64,000 bases of DNA from Rhizobium sp. AC27/96 (GCF_001692325.1 NZ_LXKN01000032.1:372001-436000), one strand, 5' to 3'. Positions 9,030-17,632 are shown, counted from the stretch's first letter. Numbers and translations: made by a program. Notes: a model not told the origin generated them from the sequence alone.

Positions 9030-9722
9030 TCACGGGTGTTTCCGCACCGTACCGACGGTCAGCCGGCCCTTGCTTCCGTCGGACAGTTTCACCGTGCCCC
9101 ATGCCGACATTAGGTCGGGTGCTCTCGTGACTTCGGCGAGCCCACTGCGACCGTCCGAACATTTGAATGGAAGGGTCACAGTCGGGCGCCGATCGTTCAG
9201 GTCATAGGTGCCCGTGCATTTCATCGACCGTCTCGATGATTGCACCGAAAAGCGTCCCTTGTGGTTGAACGCAATCGTGGACCCCTTGAACATCTCCCCG
9301 GAATCCATTCTCGCTGACGCCGGAAGGACAATCTCGCCTTGCCCGCGACTTTGCGGCGGCAGTGGTCTCAAACCCGAGATCTTCAAAGCCCGCGCGATGC
9401 TTGGCGCCATGCCGCCGCCTTGGGTAAATCGGGCATAGTCGTCATAGGGGATGGCGCCCTTCGCATATGCCATCAAGATACGACGGCAAAACTCATACCG
9501 AACATTGGCCTCCGAGACGCCCATAAGTTTTGCAAGCTTCTCCCGCGTTTCCGGAGTTATGCCACTGTGGCTGCATGCCTCGATGTTCCAATTGAGAGCC
9601 GCGGGATCGCCCAACATGTTTTTGTCGAGCTCGTACCTATTCTTGGTCGCGACCGGCGCGGCCAGCGCAGACACCGAAAGACCAGCCATGGCAATGGCCG
9701 TCAGAATTACAAGCCTTTTCAT
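9030..9722 (-). CDS. Exported protein of unknown function
   Basis: This 230-residue protein starts with a clear Sec signal peptide (MKRLVILTAIAMAGLSVSALAAP) and a GGGGGTGGA ribosome site before ATG 9722. Residues about 40-120 form a helical segment. Residues about 130-230 look like a compact beta-rich domain with repeated short motifs (FNHKGRFSV, MKCTGTYDL, LPFKCSDGRSG, GTVKLSDGSKG) and two conserved-looking cysteines that could form a disulfide. I do not recognise the family. It is probably periplasmic. The promoter should lie in the 106 bases between it and the RtcB-like gene. Confidence 0.75.
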   Translation of the reverse strand: MKRLVILTAIAMAGLSVSALAAPVATKNRYELDKNMLGDPAALNWNIEACSHSGITPETREKLAKLMGVSEANVRYEFCRRILMAYAKGAIPYDDYARFTQGGGMAPSIARALKISGLRPLPPQSRGQGEIVLPASARMDSGEMFKGSTIAFNHKGRFSVQSSRRSMKCTGTYDLNDRRPTVTLPFKCSDGRSGLAEVTRAPDLMSAWGTVKLSDGSKGRLTVGTVRKHP

Positions 9723-9828
9723 TCCACCCCCAATTTTGTCCCGACGCGCTCAGTAGTGCAGACAGATCGTCGGAACTAGATGGCACGTTACTCCCAAGTC
9801 TGCATCTTTCCAGTTGGCGCTGTGTACA

Positions 9829-11271
9829 TCAACCTTTTACGGTGATCATCGGAGTGATCTTCGCAACTTTCGTTACCATACCCGCTTCGGCCATCGGTCT
9901 CACCACACTGTCTATTGGCTTGTATGCCGCCGGTGCCTCTTCCTTGAGACGCGCCTGGATCTCGGCCACGATATCCTGCCTGCCACGCAAAGTCGGGCTT
10001 TGAGGGTCAACGGGACCGATTACGCGCAGCCCAGCGCTGATGTTCGTTTTCGAACGCGCTTCCTGCCGCGATAGCTTACGTCCCGCCCCATGTGCAGCCG
10101 ATTCCAGAAAGTCGGTTGAACCGCATCCGGCAAGCAGCCACGTACCATCACCCATTGATCCGGGAAGAATGACTGGCTCGCCATGCCATTCATATGGACT
10201 GGAAGCCATGGCGCCAGAGCCCCTGGCCGGGCAGGCGCCCTTTCTGTGGCGTACGATATCTCCGCTTTCCCAGACGGTATTGTGCGGAGCGTCGTATACG
10301 AGACGGTGTTCGACTTCTCGCCCCAACGCGCGCGCTACAGCCTCCACCGCCGCCAACCCGATAAAGAAGCGATTGGCGAAGGCGGCATTCACCGCATTTG
10401 CGTGGCCGTTCATGTATCTCCGGTAGAGATCCGACTGCATCTCCATGGAGAGCACCCGCCAATCCTCGCCAACTCTTGCCTTAGCCCTGCCTCTCTCTTT
10501 CGTCGCTGTGCCCACTCGCTGCCCGAAGTCCAGGGAACCGGAATGGACGACAAGGACAACTGAACCTGACTTCAGTCCCGCAGCTCGAGCGAATGTGCCA
10601 TCCGCAACGTGATCGACGTAGCCGAGTTCGACAAAGTGGTTCCCACCACCGATCGTACCAAGGATGGCGTCGCGGCGGTGGTGGTCATCGATCTGCGCAT
10701 AATCCGCAAAATCTGGATCGATGTCGTCGCAGGAGAAAATGCCATTGTCCGAATGGCGCTCGAGATCGGCCCACCTTCGAGAAAGATCCAGCTTGGAGAG
10801 CAGACCTTTGCTCGTCCGCTGCAAGTTATCGAGGAGCCCTGGCAAGCCCTCGCGCAGAATCGCGTGCCGATCCAATCCCGTCAGAGCGATATCGCGCCCA
10901 CCTTCAAAGAAGAGATGGCGGAGATGGTGATCGAGAAGTGGTGTCGACAATTGATCTGCCGTGACATCTTCAAGAACAATCATACGCATCCCGCATCCAA
11001 TGTCCGAACCGATCATGTGCGGAAGAACTGCACCCTCGAGATCTGCGACAACGCCGACCGGAACAGGTTTGCCGGGATGAAAGTCGGGGGTCGTAACGAC
11101 GGCTCGAAGCGAGGCGTGCTTCTGCACCAGCGCCTCGGGCGTTGGCAGAGCACTGGCAAGATCCGCAAGTGAACGTACGAAATTCTGCTCCGGTTCATCG
11201 TGAGCTACGACAGACCTGATGACATGCCCAGCAATATTGCTGGTGCGGCAGATGAATGATGGCGCGTTCAT
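9829..11271 (-). CDS. rtcB: RtcB-like RNA ligase
   Basis: This 480-residue protein has the RtcB metal and catalytic signatures: GSDIGCGM (about 93-100), GGGNHFVELG, VVHSGSLDFGQRVG, YDAPHNTVWE, KGACPARGS and SAAHGAGRKLSR. The histidine in AHGAGR matches the one that becomes GMP-linked in RtcB, which joins 2',3'-cyclic phosphate or 3'-phosphate ends to 5'-OH RNA. The start has GGAG six bases upstream. No archease, RtcA or RtcR gene is visible beside it. Bacteria often carry more than one RtcB homologue, so whether this copy is a housekeeping repair enzyme is open. Confidence 0.88.
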   Translation of the reverse strand: MNAPSFICRTSNIAGHVIRSVVAHDEPEQNFVRSLADLASALPTPEALVQKHASLRAVVTTPDFHPGKPVPVGVVADLEGAVLPHMIGSDIGCGMRMIVLEDVTADQLSTPLLDHHLRHLFFEGGRDIALTGLDRHAILREGLPGLLDNLQRTSKGLLSKLDLSRRWADLERHSDNGIFSCDDIDPDFADYAQIDDHHRRDAILGTIGGGNHFVELGYVDHVADGTFARAAGLKSGSVVLVVHSGSLDFGQRVGTATKERGRAKARVGEDWRVLSMEMQSDLYRRYMNGHANAVNAAFANRFFIGLAAVEAVARALGREVEHRLVYDAPHNTVWESGDIVRHRKGACPARGSGAMASSPYEWHGEPVILPGSMGDGTWLLAGCGSTDFLESAAHGAGRKLSRQEARSKTNISAGLRVIGPVDPQSPTLRGRQDIVAEIQARLKEEAPAAYKPIDSVVRPMAEAGMVTKVAKITPMITVKG

Positions 11272-11666
11272 TTTATTCTCCGTGAGTGCCTGGGTTCAGC
11301 AGCCGCGGCAATACGGAGTGTCAGCGCCTATGACATAGCGCAGTCGAAAACTCAACGTCTTTATCAAGTTGGTGTCGAAAGGGAGGTTTGGTTGGCGTGT
11401 GACAAACCATGCTGCCGAAGCGCGTCAGCGACGGCGCATATCTCAGCACTTTTTAGGTTGCATTAACCACATGAATTAGCTGATCGCTTTTCCATATGCG
11501 AAGTGAAAGTCTCCATAACTTCCGTCGCCGATATCGCCTCTAGGTGCGATGTCACATGATCGGCAAGCGACGATTACGTTGTCCCGAAGGCCGTGCGATG
11601 CGGGAAACCGTCCAGTATCCGCCTCATCACCGCGTTCGCGGAAGCTCGACGTGCCGGACGGCGAGT
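11272..11666. other. Intergenic stretch without a recognisable gene
   Basis: These 395 bases hold the upstream region of the RtcB-like gene and the region downstream of the next minus-strand gene. I found no convincing coding frame, tRNA or strong repeat. Confidence 0.5.
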
Positions 11667-12197
11667 TTATTTCGCCTGAATTTGCTTCAGAGCTTCGCGA
11701 TCCTCGTTTGACACGAATTCGCAGGCGAGCAGGGTTTTGCCCGGAAAGGCAGCCGACTCGCGGGCAACGACGGATACGATTCCCATCTCGGCCGATGGCT
11801 GATCGGCTTTGGCCAGCGCTCGTGCGTATGACTTTGTCGCCGTTCCAAGAAGACTGCCGAGATCATCCGATTTCAGATGATAGGTCTTGGCAAGATCGTC
11901 AGCCCGCAAGCCATCGACCAGAATACCAAAGCTGGTGCCGGCAAAGACGAGTTCACTGGTCTTGAAACCCTGCCGGCCGAAGTCCGCGGGCAACTTGTAA
12001 ATAGCCGCCGTCATCAGCGACATGTCGGCCTTCGCAAGCTTCTCCGCTTCGTCGTACATTTTCGTGGCCGACTCTGTCGTATAGGCTGGCTTGCAGAGCG
12101 CCGCGTCAAAGAAGGCGGCCTTATCGAAAGCCAGGGCACTCGAACCGCAGGAGAGCGAGAGAGCAATGCCCAGAGGCAAGAATAGTTTTGCGTTCAA
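11667..12197 (-). CDS. Small exported protein of unknown function
   Basis: A 176-residue protein with a Sec-type signal peptide (NAKLFLPLGIALSLSCGSSALAFDKAAFF). The mature part is mostly helical, with two cysteines (DAALCKPAY and LLACEFVSN) that could pair. The start is a TTG codon at 12197 supported by GGAGAG seven bases upstream; no ATG fits the signal peptide. No family is recognised. It has no obvious operon partner: the RtcB-like gene is about 400 bases downstream on the same strand, and nothing coding is seen for 800 bases upstream. Confidence 0.7.
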   Translation of the reverse strand: MNAKLFLPLGIALSLSCGSSALAFDKAAFFDAALCKPAYTTESATKMYDEAEKLAKADMSLMTAAIYKLPADFGRQGFKTSELVFAGTSFGILVDGLRADDLAKTYHLKSDDLGSLLGTATKSYARALAKADQPSAEMGIVSVVARESAAFPGKTLLACEFVSNEDREALKQIQAK

Positions 12198-12997
12198 GAT
12201 ATCTCTCCAGAAGACAAATCGTCGATCGAGGCTCGCACCTCACCAATCTCAAGGCGCTATGTACCGCGCGAAAGAACATCCACCAAGCCGGCGCTTGCGG
12301 CGCGCGAGCAGGTTATCCCGGCATATTTGAAACGTCCTTGAGCCACAAATCGCAATGACATTTTCTTGGACCATAGGGAATGCAGATCGGCTGCCTACAA
12401 GATCACACGGGAACGCGGTGGACGTCTGCTCGAACCGACGCTGCCAGATTGCGTGCGACGGCCTGACTGTCCCGACCGTTCTTCCAACCTGATGCGTGAG
12501 ATTGGAGCGACCCGGCGATTCCCACATCAACTGAGAATGTCAGACGGGCTGGGATGCCTGTATCCGGGCAATAGCCCTCACCCCGAGAGAGATCACAAGA
12601 GCCTGCGACGCTATGCACCTTTGGCTTGATGCCCAACTTGGATAATCTCGTAGAAAATGGCCGTGGCATTCCTCCACCAGAGGAATATGGCGATGTCTTT
12701 ATCGATCAATGAAGCGCGAGGACTTTGATCATCCCATGGTACCAGCAACGGGATCTTTATGAATGATCGACTTGCGAAAGGATGGGCGCCGCGTACTCAA
12801 TACCTTTCGCGGCCAGACGCAAGCTATCCGCCCAACTATAAAAATCCCGTTAACCAAAACTTGCTGGAGCTTCCGTCCTTTCATATATGGTCACCGGCTC
12901 AGTGTGGCCATCGGCGATCGGCGGTGAATTCTTTGCTCCCCGTCAAAATCACTTCACAATCAGTTCGTAATGGATTTCGAGGCAGAGGAACGATTTC
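12198..12997. other. Long non-coding or degenerate stretch before the replicon module
   Basis: About 800 bases lack a convincing gene on either strand. Open frames present are short, overlap each other and have no recognisable domain. It could hold a decayed gene or the upstream regulatory region of the FinO-like gene. Confidence 0.45.
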
Positions 12998-13483
12998 ATG
13001 GAAGAACCTTGGATGACAAACAATGGTCCGATCGTGGCAACCGCGCTCGATGTCAAGAAGGCGGAGGCGATCAATACACTTCTGCTTCGGCGCATTGACA
13101 TCCTGCCCTCCAGGCCCGGCGATCCGGTTCGTCCTTTCGCGCTCGGCCTCTGGAGTGAAATTCGCCCCCTCCTGAAACCCGATGTGCCCGTCATGTCGCT
13201 TCGCCGGGCAACCAGTGCGTTTCTCCATTCGAAGCGGTATTATTTTGCCTGCGCGCAGCCTGACTCGATGCGGCATGATATTTCGGGAAATCCGACTGAA
13301 CCACTATCCGCCGAAGACAGGGTCGCCGCACAAGAGCGCCTGACGACGCTGCGGCAGACGCAGACCAAAGCGCCGGTCCACCACCCCGAACCCAAGCCGG
13401 CACCGCCGGCAATCAGCAAAGCGGACCTGATCCGCGCCTCCCTTCTTGGGCGCCGCAAGCTTTCGGATGGCGTGGCTCGATAA
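12998..13483 (+). CDS. ProQ/FinO-domain RNA-binding protein
   Basis: This 161-residue protein has a ProQ/FinO-type core (residues about 30-105): PFALGLWSEIRPLLKPDVP, then SLRRATSAFLHSKRYYFACAQPDSMRHDISGNPTEPLSAEDRVAAQERL. This pattern matches the conserved central region of FinO/ProQ/RocC proteins. They bind structured RNAs with 3' tails and promote sense-antisense pairing. A Pro-rich linker and basic tail (ISKADLIRASLLGRRKLS) follow. GAGGAA lies nine bases before ATG 12998. It sits directly upstream of repABC in the same direction, so a role in replicon RNA control is attractive but unproven. Confidence 0.8.
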   Translation: MEEPWMTNNGPIVATALDVKKAEAINTLLLRRIDILPSRPGDPVRPFALGLWSEIRPLLKPDVPVMSLRRATSAFLHSKRYYFACAQPDSMRHDISGNPTEPLSAEDRVAAQERLTTLRQTQTKAPVHHPEPKPAPPAISKADLIRASLLGRRKLSDGVAR

Positions 13484-13605
13484 AGCGGTCGTCGAAACAG
13501 CGGCAACCGTTGAGCTGGCGGTTGCCATGAATGGCCCCGCAATTCTGCCTTTCCCATTCTCATGAAGAAGTCCGCGCAGCGGGAGCGACTAAATCGGCTC
13601 AAGAT

Positions 13606-13621
13606 GTGGTCCGCGGACTAC
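13606..13621. repeat. parS-like palindrome, imperfect copy
   Basis: Core GTCCGCGGAC at 13609-13618 is palindromic, and outer bases match the 16-base copy at 13705 except at one symmetrical pair. The repeated core in and near repABC suggests a RepB binding site. Confidence 0.5.
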
Positions 13622-13704
13622 CCGTCCAATGAGGACAGATCCGCCTTGGACAACAGCCCTTAGTTTCCCAAACCATGGCACCCATCCCGCGCTCAGCAAG
13701 ATCA

Positions 13705-13720
13705 GTAGTCCGCGGACTAC
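13705..13720. repeat. parS-like palindrome, perfect 16-base copy
   Basis: GTAGTCCGCGGACTAC is a perfect 16-base palindrome upstream of repA. It shares the GTCCGCGGAC core with copies at 13609 and 15908. Partition sites of repABC replicons are 16-base-class palindromes with GC-rich centres, so this is a good RepB (ParB) site candidate. Confidence 0.6.
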
Positions 13721-13905
13721 CCACGGACTGAAAGTTCTCCCACCGGCAGAGCAAGTTTAGCCCCGCCCGCCAATCCCGCAGCCTCAATATTCAAAGATTA
13801 CGGTCGGCCGAATGCGGGTTTCCTGCATAGTTACTGAGCGAAAATTCAAGAAAAAATGCCAATTGTTTAAGCATTTGTAAAACGGACACGAATCGGAGCA
13901 TATTG

Positions 13906-13948
13906 TAACTGCGTAGTTCAGTAGCATTCTGTCACAATTGCGCAGTTA
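13906..13948. promoter_or_regulatory. Inverted repeat operator before repA
   Basis: Arms TAACTGCG (13906-13913) and CGCAGTTA (13941-13948) are exact inverted copies 27 bases apart, ending 15 bases before the repA start codon. repABC operons are autorepressed by RepA with RepB at an operator in this position. This repeat is the best candidate; binding is inferred. Confidence 0.55.
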
Positions 13949-13963
13949 ATTGGGAAAACGACC

Positions 13964-15157
13964 ATGCAACCGAGTCCCCTGCTCCAGGACGAACAAGAGC
14001 ACCTTCCGACGCTTCTGGCAACAGACGCGCAAGAGCTGTCGTATCAGCTCCAGCAACATCAGGCCAAGCTCTTCCCGCCTCAGTCGCAGAAGACGATGCG
14101 GATGTTCTCGCCAGCGGAAGCCGCAGCCTTTATCGGTATCGGAGAAGGCTACCTTCGCCAGATCGCGGCCGAAGGCCATGGGCCTGATCCGCTGGCAAAC
14201 GGCCGCCGACTATACACCGCCGATGATATGGATCGGATCCGCCACGTTCTGGACGAGCGCAACGGGACCCCGAAATACGTGCCACGGCGCAAGGGGTCCG
14301 AGAAGCTGCAGATCGTCTCGGTCATGAACTTCAAGGGCGGCTCCGGCAAGACCACGACAGCGGCACATCTCGCGCAATACCTGGCGCTGAGAGGATACCG
14401 GGTGCTGGCCATAGATCTCGACCCGCAGGCTTCCTTGTCCGCCCTGTTCGGGCACCAACCCGAGCTCGACGTAGGCGAGGGCGAAACGCTCTATGGCGCC
14501 ATTCGCTACGAGGCGCCGCGGCCGATCTCAGACATCGTTCGATCGACCTATACGCCGAACATGCATCTCATACCCGGGAATCTCGAACTCATGGAGTTCG
14601 AACACGAGACGCCGCGGGCAATGGCCGCGGGCAGGGCAGAGACGATGTTCTTTGCACGTATTGGCGAGGCTTTGACGGAAATCGAGAGTTTCTACGATGT
14701 CGTCGTTATTGATTGCCCGCCGCAGCTTGGCTTCCTGACGATGTCAGCGCTCTGCGCGGCGACCTCGATCCTGATCACCGTGCACCCGCAGATGCTCGAC
14801 GTCATGTCGATGTCTCAGTTCCTGACCATGACCAGCGAACTCATGTCCGTGGTCGAGAGTGCAGGGGGGCGCACCAGCTACGACTGGATGCGCTATCTCG
14901 TCACCCGTTTCGAACCGAATGACGGGCCGCAGAGCCAGATGACCGGCTTTATGAAAGCCATCTTCGGCAACCGCATGCTTCACAATGCCATGGTCAAGTC
15001 GACGGCCGTTGCCGATGCGGGCGTCACCAAACAAACCCTCTACGAAGTCGAACGAGCTCAGTTCACCCGCGGCACCTACGATCGCGCGCTGGAATCGCTC
15101 AATCTGGTGAACAGCGAGATCGAGACGCATCTCCGTTCCACCTGGGGAAGGAAATAG
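13964..15157 (+). CDS. repA: Plasmid partitioning protein RepA (ParA ATPase)
   Basis: This 397-residue ParA-type ATPase segregates the replicon together with RepB and represses the repABC operon. The N-terminal part (about 45-100) is a MerR-like winged-helix region (MRMFSPAEAAAFIGIGEGYLRQIAAEG). The deviant Walker A is FKGGSGKTTTAAHLAQYLA (about 122-140), with DLDPQASLS and VVVIDCPPQLGF completing the nucleotide site. Length is normal for RepA of rhizobial repABC replicons. repB starts four bases after the stop, giving one operon. Confidence 0.97.
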   Translation: MQPSPLLQDEQEHLPTLLATDAQELSYQLQQHQAKLFPPQSQKTMRMFSPAEAAAFIGIGEGYLRQIAAEGHGPDPLANGRRLYTADDMDRIRHVLDERNGTPKYVPRRKGSEKLQIVSVMNFKGGSGKTTTAAHLAQYLALRGYRVLAIDLDPQASLSALFGHQPELDVGEGETLYGAIRYEAPRPISDIVRSTYTPNMHLIPGNLELMEFEHETPRAMAAGRAETMFFARIGEALTEIESFYDVVVIDCPPQLGFLTMSALCAATSILITVHPQMLDVMSMSQFLTMTSELMSVVESAGGRTSYDWMRYLVTRFEPNDGPQSQMTGFMKAIFGNRMLHNAMVKSTAVADAGVTKQTLYEVERAQFTRGTYDRALESLNLVNSEIETHLRSTWGRK

Positions 15158-15161
15158 ATAG

Positions 15162-16163
15162 ATGGCGCGGAAAAACCTGATTGAAATTTCGGCTCCGAAC
15201 ACGGGGCGCGCCGATACTGTTCCGGCAAAGGATACTCGACCGATTGCCGGCTTTCTGCCGCAAGCAAGAAGCGGCGGTCCCGTTGGCGGCATCACCAGAA
15301 CACTCGGCAACATCACCGAGAAGATGGAGCGGGCCAGCGATCTCGAACGACAGCTGGCGGAAGGTCAGACCATCGTCGAGGTCGACCCGGATCTTATCGA
15401 TGGATCCTTCGTCACAGACCGCCTTGAGATCGATCCGGTTGAGCTTGGTCAGCTCGTGGAGCAGATACGCGAACACGGCCAGCAGGTACCCATCCTGGTG
15501 CGTCCGCATCCCGAGGCCAGAGGGCGCTATCAAGTTGCCTATGGGCACAGGCGCCTGGCTGCGGCAAAGGAACTTCGCATCAAGGTGCGCGCCGTTGTCC
15601 GTCAGCTTACCGACGATCAGCTCGTTGTCAGTCAGGGTCAGGAAAACAGTGCGCGCACGAACCTGTCCTATATCGAACGGGCTCTCTTTGCCTTGCGGCT
15701 TGAGCAACGTGATTTCGGTAGAGATATCATCATGGCCGCGCTTGGCGTGGACAAGGCTGCCTTGTCAAAGATGCTGATCGTCATGCGGCAGGTGCCTCTG
15801 GCGCTTATCAGCGCGATTGGCCCAGCACCTGATATTGGCCGTAGGCGATGGCTGGAGCTGGGAGAGCGCCTCGAGGGTGTTGCTTCCGAGCCGATCGTCG
15901 CCGAGTTGTCCGCGGACAACAGCCGGAAAATGTCCAGCGATGAACGCTTTCAGCAGGCCATGGTTCTGGCGATTGGCAAGCCCGCATCCACAAAGCCGAC
16001 TGCTGAACCATCCGCCATATCCGGCGTACCCGTGACATTCAAGAGAACCCCAGCGCGCGCCACCTTTGTTTTCGACAGCAAGGCGGCACCCGGATTCGAC
16101 CAGTTTGTACAGGAGAGACTGAAGGGTCTCTTCACTGAGTTCCAGCAAGGAAAGGAAACGTAA
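15162..16163 (+). CDS. repB: Plasmid partitioning protein RepB (ParB)
   Basis: A 333-residue ParB-family centromere-binding protein. The N-terminal ParB/Srx domain carries YGHRRLAAAKEL (about residues 126-137) and QENSARTNLSYIERALFALRL, matching the CTP-binding GxRR and ENxxRxxLS motifs. The following helix-turn-helix region is DIIMAALGVDKAALSKMLIVMR. It starts four bases after repA and ends before the antisense RNA region that precedes repC. Unusually, a perfect 16-base palindrome of the presumed parS type lies inside its own coding sequence (15905-15920). Confidence 0.96.
   Translation: MARKNLIEISAPNTGRADTVPAKDTRPIAGFLPQARSGGPVGGITRTLGNITEKMERASDLERQLAEGQTIVEVDPDLIDGSFVTDRLEIDPVELGQLVEQIREHGQQVPILVRPHPEARGRYQVAYGHRRLAAAKELRIKVRAVVRQLTDDQLVVSQGQENSARTNLSYIERALFALRLEQRDFGRDIIMAALGVDKAALSKMLIVMRQVPLALISAIGPAPDIGRRRWLELGERLEGVASEPIVAELSADNSRKMSSDERFQQAMVLAIGKPASTKPTAEPSAISGVPVTFKRTPARATFVFDSKAAPGFDQFVQERLKGLFTEFQQGKET
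15905..15920. repeat. parS-like palindrome inside repB
   Basis: GTTGTCCGCGGACAAC is a perfect 16-base palindrome within the repB coding region. It shares the GTCCGCGGAC core with two sites upstream of repA, and a degenerate half copy (GTTGTCCGCGGC) lies in repC at 17149-17160. Confidence 0.6.
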
Positions 16164-16170
16164 GCCGCAA

Positions 16171-16207
16171 AAGAAAAAGGCCCCCAAACGATACCATCGT
16201 GGAAGCC
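16171..16207 (-). terminator. Intrinsic terminator of the repB-repC antisense RNA
   Basis: Reading the minus strand, GGGCTTCCACGAT pairs with ATCG...GGGGGCC through a GGT loop and a two-T bulge, and the stem is followed by TTTTTCTTTT (complement of 16169-16178). This is a classical terminator shape and also the expected 3' stem-loop of a repABC ctRNA. Confidence 0.75.
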
Positions 16208-16224
16208 CTTCTCCGATCTTAAGC
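16172..16224 (-). ncRNA. Counter-transcribed RNA controlling repC (incompatibility RNA)
   Basis: repABC replicons encode a small antisense RNA in the repB-repC gap that pairs with the repC leader and limits RepC synthesis. Here the minus strand has a promoter (TTGACT, 17 bases, GATTCT), a short transcript of about 50-55 bases and a strong terminator hairpin with T tract. The 5' end is estimated from the -10 position and may be off by several bases. The family role is established; the exact ends are inference. Confidence 0.72.
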
Positions 16225-16230
16225 ACATCG

Positions 16231-16259
16231 AGAATCGCATTTCCCCGAATCACAGTCAA
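16231..16259 (-). promoter_or_regulatory. Promoter of the antisense ctRNA
   Basis: On the minus strand TTGACT (complement of 16254-16259) and GATTCT (complement of 16231-16236) are separated by exactly 17 bases. This places transcription start near 16224, just ahead of the terminator hairpin. Confidence 0.6.
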
Positions 16260-16318
16260 GAGTCTTTGGCATCGTTTTGGTGAGCAAATTTCTTTTGCCT
16301 CAACGTAGGTGAAGAAAA

Positions 16319-17632
16319 ATGGACACTGAATACGTGACGACGCCCTTTGGGCGGCGGCCGATGACGCTTGGCATGTTGATAGCTCAGAGAAGAGCTGAAC
16401 ATGCCAGGCCAGCCAAGTCGGTCGATAAGTGGAAGATCCATCGTGCGCTCTGCGAAGCCAAGCCTATTCTTGGTGTAACGGACCGAGCGCTTGCCGTTCT
16501 CAGCGCACTCCTGAGCTTCTATCCGAAGAATGAACTCTCGGATGGAGCTAATCTGGTCGTATTTCCCTCGAACGCACAATTGTCTCTGCGCGCCCATGGC
16601 ATGGCCGAGCAAACCATCCGCCGTCACCTTGCGGCGCTGATCGAAGCTGGGCTTATCGTCCGGCGCGATAGTCCGAACGGCAAACGCTATGCTCGCAGAA
16701 GCAGGGCTGGGGAGGTCAACGAGGCCTATGGTTTTTCGCTGGCCCCTCTGGTTTCTCGCGCGGAAGAGATCGAACATCTCGCTGCCGAGGTCGTTGCCGA
16801 GCGCCTTCATCTGCAGAGCCTCAGAGAGCGCGTCAGCCTTCACAGGCGTGATATCCTCAAGTTGATCGAAACAGCGCTCTCAGACGGCGTCGAGGGCCAG
16901 TGGGAGGCCGTTCATTCCGGCTTCCGTAGCCTCATCGACAATCTTCCGCGCTCACCCGACGTCAATCAGCTCGAAGCTTTGCTGTCAAAACTCAGCCGAC
17001 TGCACGACGAAATCGTCAACCGATTGGAAAAACACGCAAAAACAACAAAACTAAGCGGCAATCCCTATCAAAATGAGCGGCACATACAGAATTCAGACTC
17101 AGAATCCCTATCTGAATCTGAAGCGCTACCTCAAAAACAGCACGTTGTGTTGTCCGCGGCTTCGGTAGAACAGAAGCTACAGCCACATCAGGCACCGACA
17201 GATCACTCGCTTGAAGAAAGCGTGCTTTCGCCTGCCATGGCCCAGCAGCACTTTGAAAGGCTCAAGGATAAGCCTATCGCAGTCAAGGCATTTCCCCTCG
17301 ACATGGTCATGAGAGCATGCCCGGAAATTGCTGCCTACGGTCCGGGCGGCAAGATCGGAAATTGGCGCGATCTGATGACAGCATCCGTCGTCGTCAAATC
17401 CATGCTCGATATCAGCCCTGAGGCCCACCATCAGGCCTGCGCGATCCTGGGGCCGGAGAACACCGCGACGGTGATAGCCTGCATTCTGGAGCGAGCCTCC
17501 CATATCAAATCCGCCGGCGCTTATCTCCGCGATCTCACACGCCGAAGCCAGAAGGGAGAGTTTGCGATCGGTCCCATGCTGATGTCTCTGCTGAGGGCCA
17601 ATACCGCCGGAGGTATACAAAAATTGGCCTAG
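16319..17632 (+). CDS. repC: Replication initiator RepC
   Basis: A 437-residue initiator of the repABC family. The N-terminal domain includes the family-typical stretch KWKIHRALCEAKPILGVTDRALAVLSALLSFYP (about 38-70) and a winged-helix region (AHGMAEQTIRRHLAALIEAGLIVRRDSPNGKRYARR). The C-terminal domain (about 300-437) ends with CILERASHIKSAGAYLRDLTRRSQKGEF. RepC binds an origin inside its own gene, between the two domains. The leader before ATG 16319 overlaps the antisense RNA gene, so translation should be limited by that RNA. Confidence 0.96.
   Translation: MDTEYVTTPFGRRPMTLGMLIAQRRAEHARPAKSVDKWKIHRALCEAKPILGVTDRALAVLSALLSFYPKNELSDGANLVVFPSNAQLSLRAHGMAEQTIRRHLAALIEAGLIVRRDSPNGKRYARRSRAGEVNEAYGFSLAPLVSRAEEIEHLAAEVVAERLHLQSLRERVSLHRRDILKLIETALSDGVEGQWEAVHSGFRSLIDNLPRSPDVNQLEALLSKLSRLHDEIVNRLEKHAKTTKLSGNPYQNERHIQNSDSESLSESEALPQKQHVVLSAASVEQKLQPHQAPTDHSLEESVLSPAMAQQHFERLKDKPIAVKAFPLDMVMRACPEIAAYGPGGKIGNWRDLMTASVVVKSMLDISPEAHHQACAILGPENTATVIACILERASHIKSAGAYLRDLTRRSQKGEFAIGPMLMSLLRANTAGGIQKLA
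17026..17135 (+). other. Probable replication origin (AT-rich tract inside repC)
   Basis: Within repC, between the N- and C-terminal domains, base composition shifts to AT-rich and A-rich runs (around AAAAACACGC, AAAACAACAAAAC) followed by repeated AGAAT/CTGAATC words (17090-17122). In studied repABC replicons oriV lies in this AT-rich central part of repC. Assignment here is by position and composition. Confidence 0.6.

Larger units (their letters stand above)
13484..13963. other. Replicon control region upstream of repA
   Basis: A 480-base non-coding region holds two partition-like palindromes (13606-13621, 13705-13720), an AT-rich tract from about 13840 to 13960 likely to contain the repA promoter, and an inverted repeat next to the repA start. 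This arrangement is usual upstream of repABC operons. Confidence 0.65.

Noticed and set aside
12759..13016. 85-codon frame upstream of the FinO-like gene
   Set aside because: It overlaps the start of the ProQ/FinO gene in another frame, has no ribosome site and no recognisable sequence.
16256..16843. 195-codon minus-strand frame opposite repC
   Set aside because: It is a shadow of the conserved RepC N-terminal domain and runs into the ctRNA promoter.
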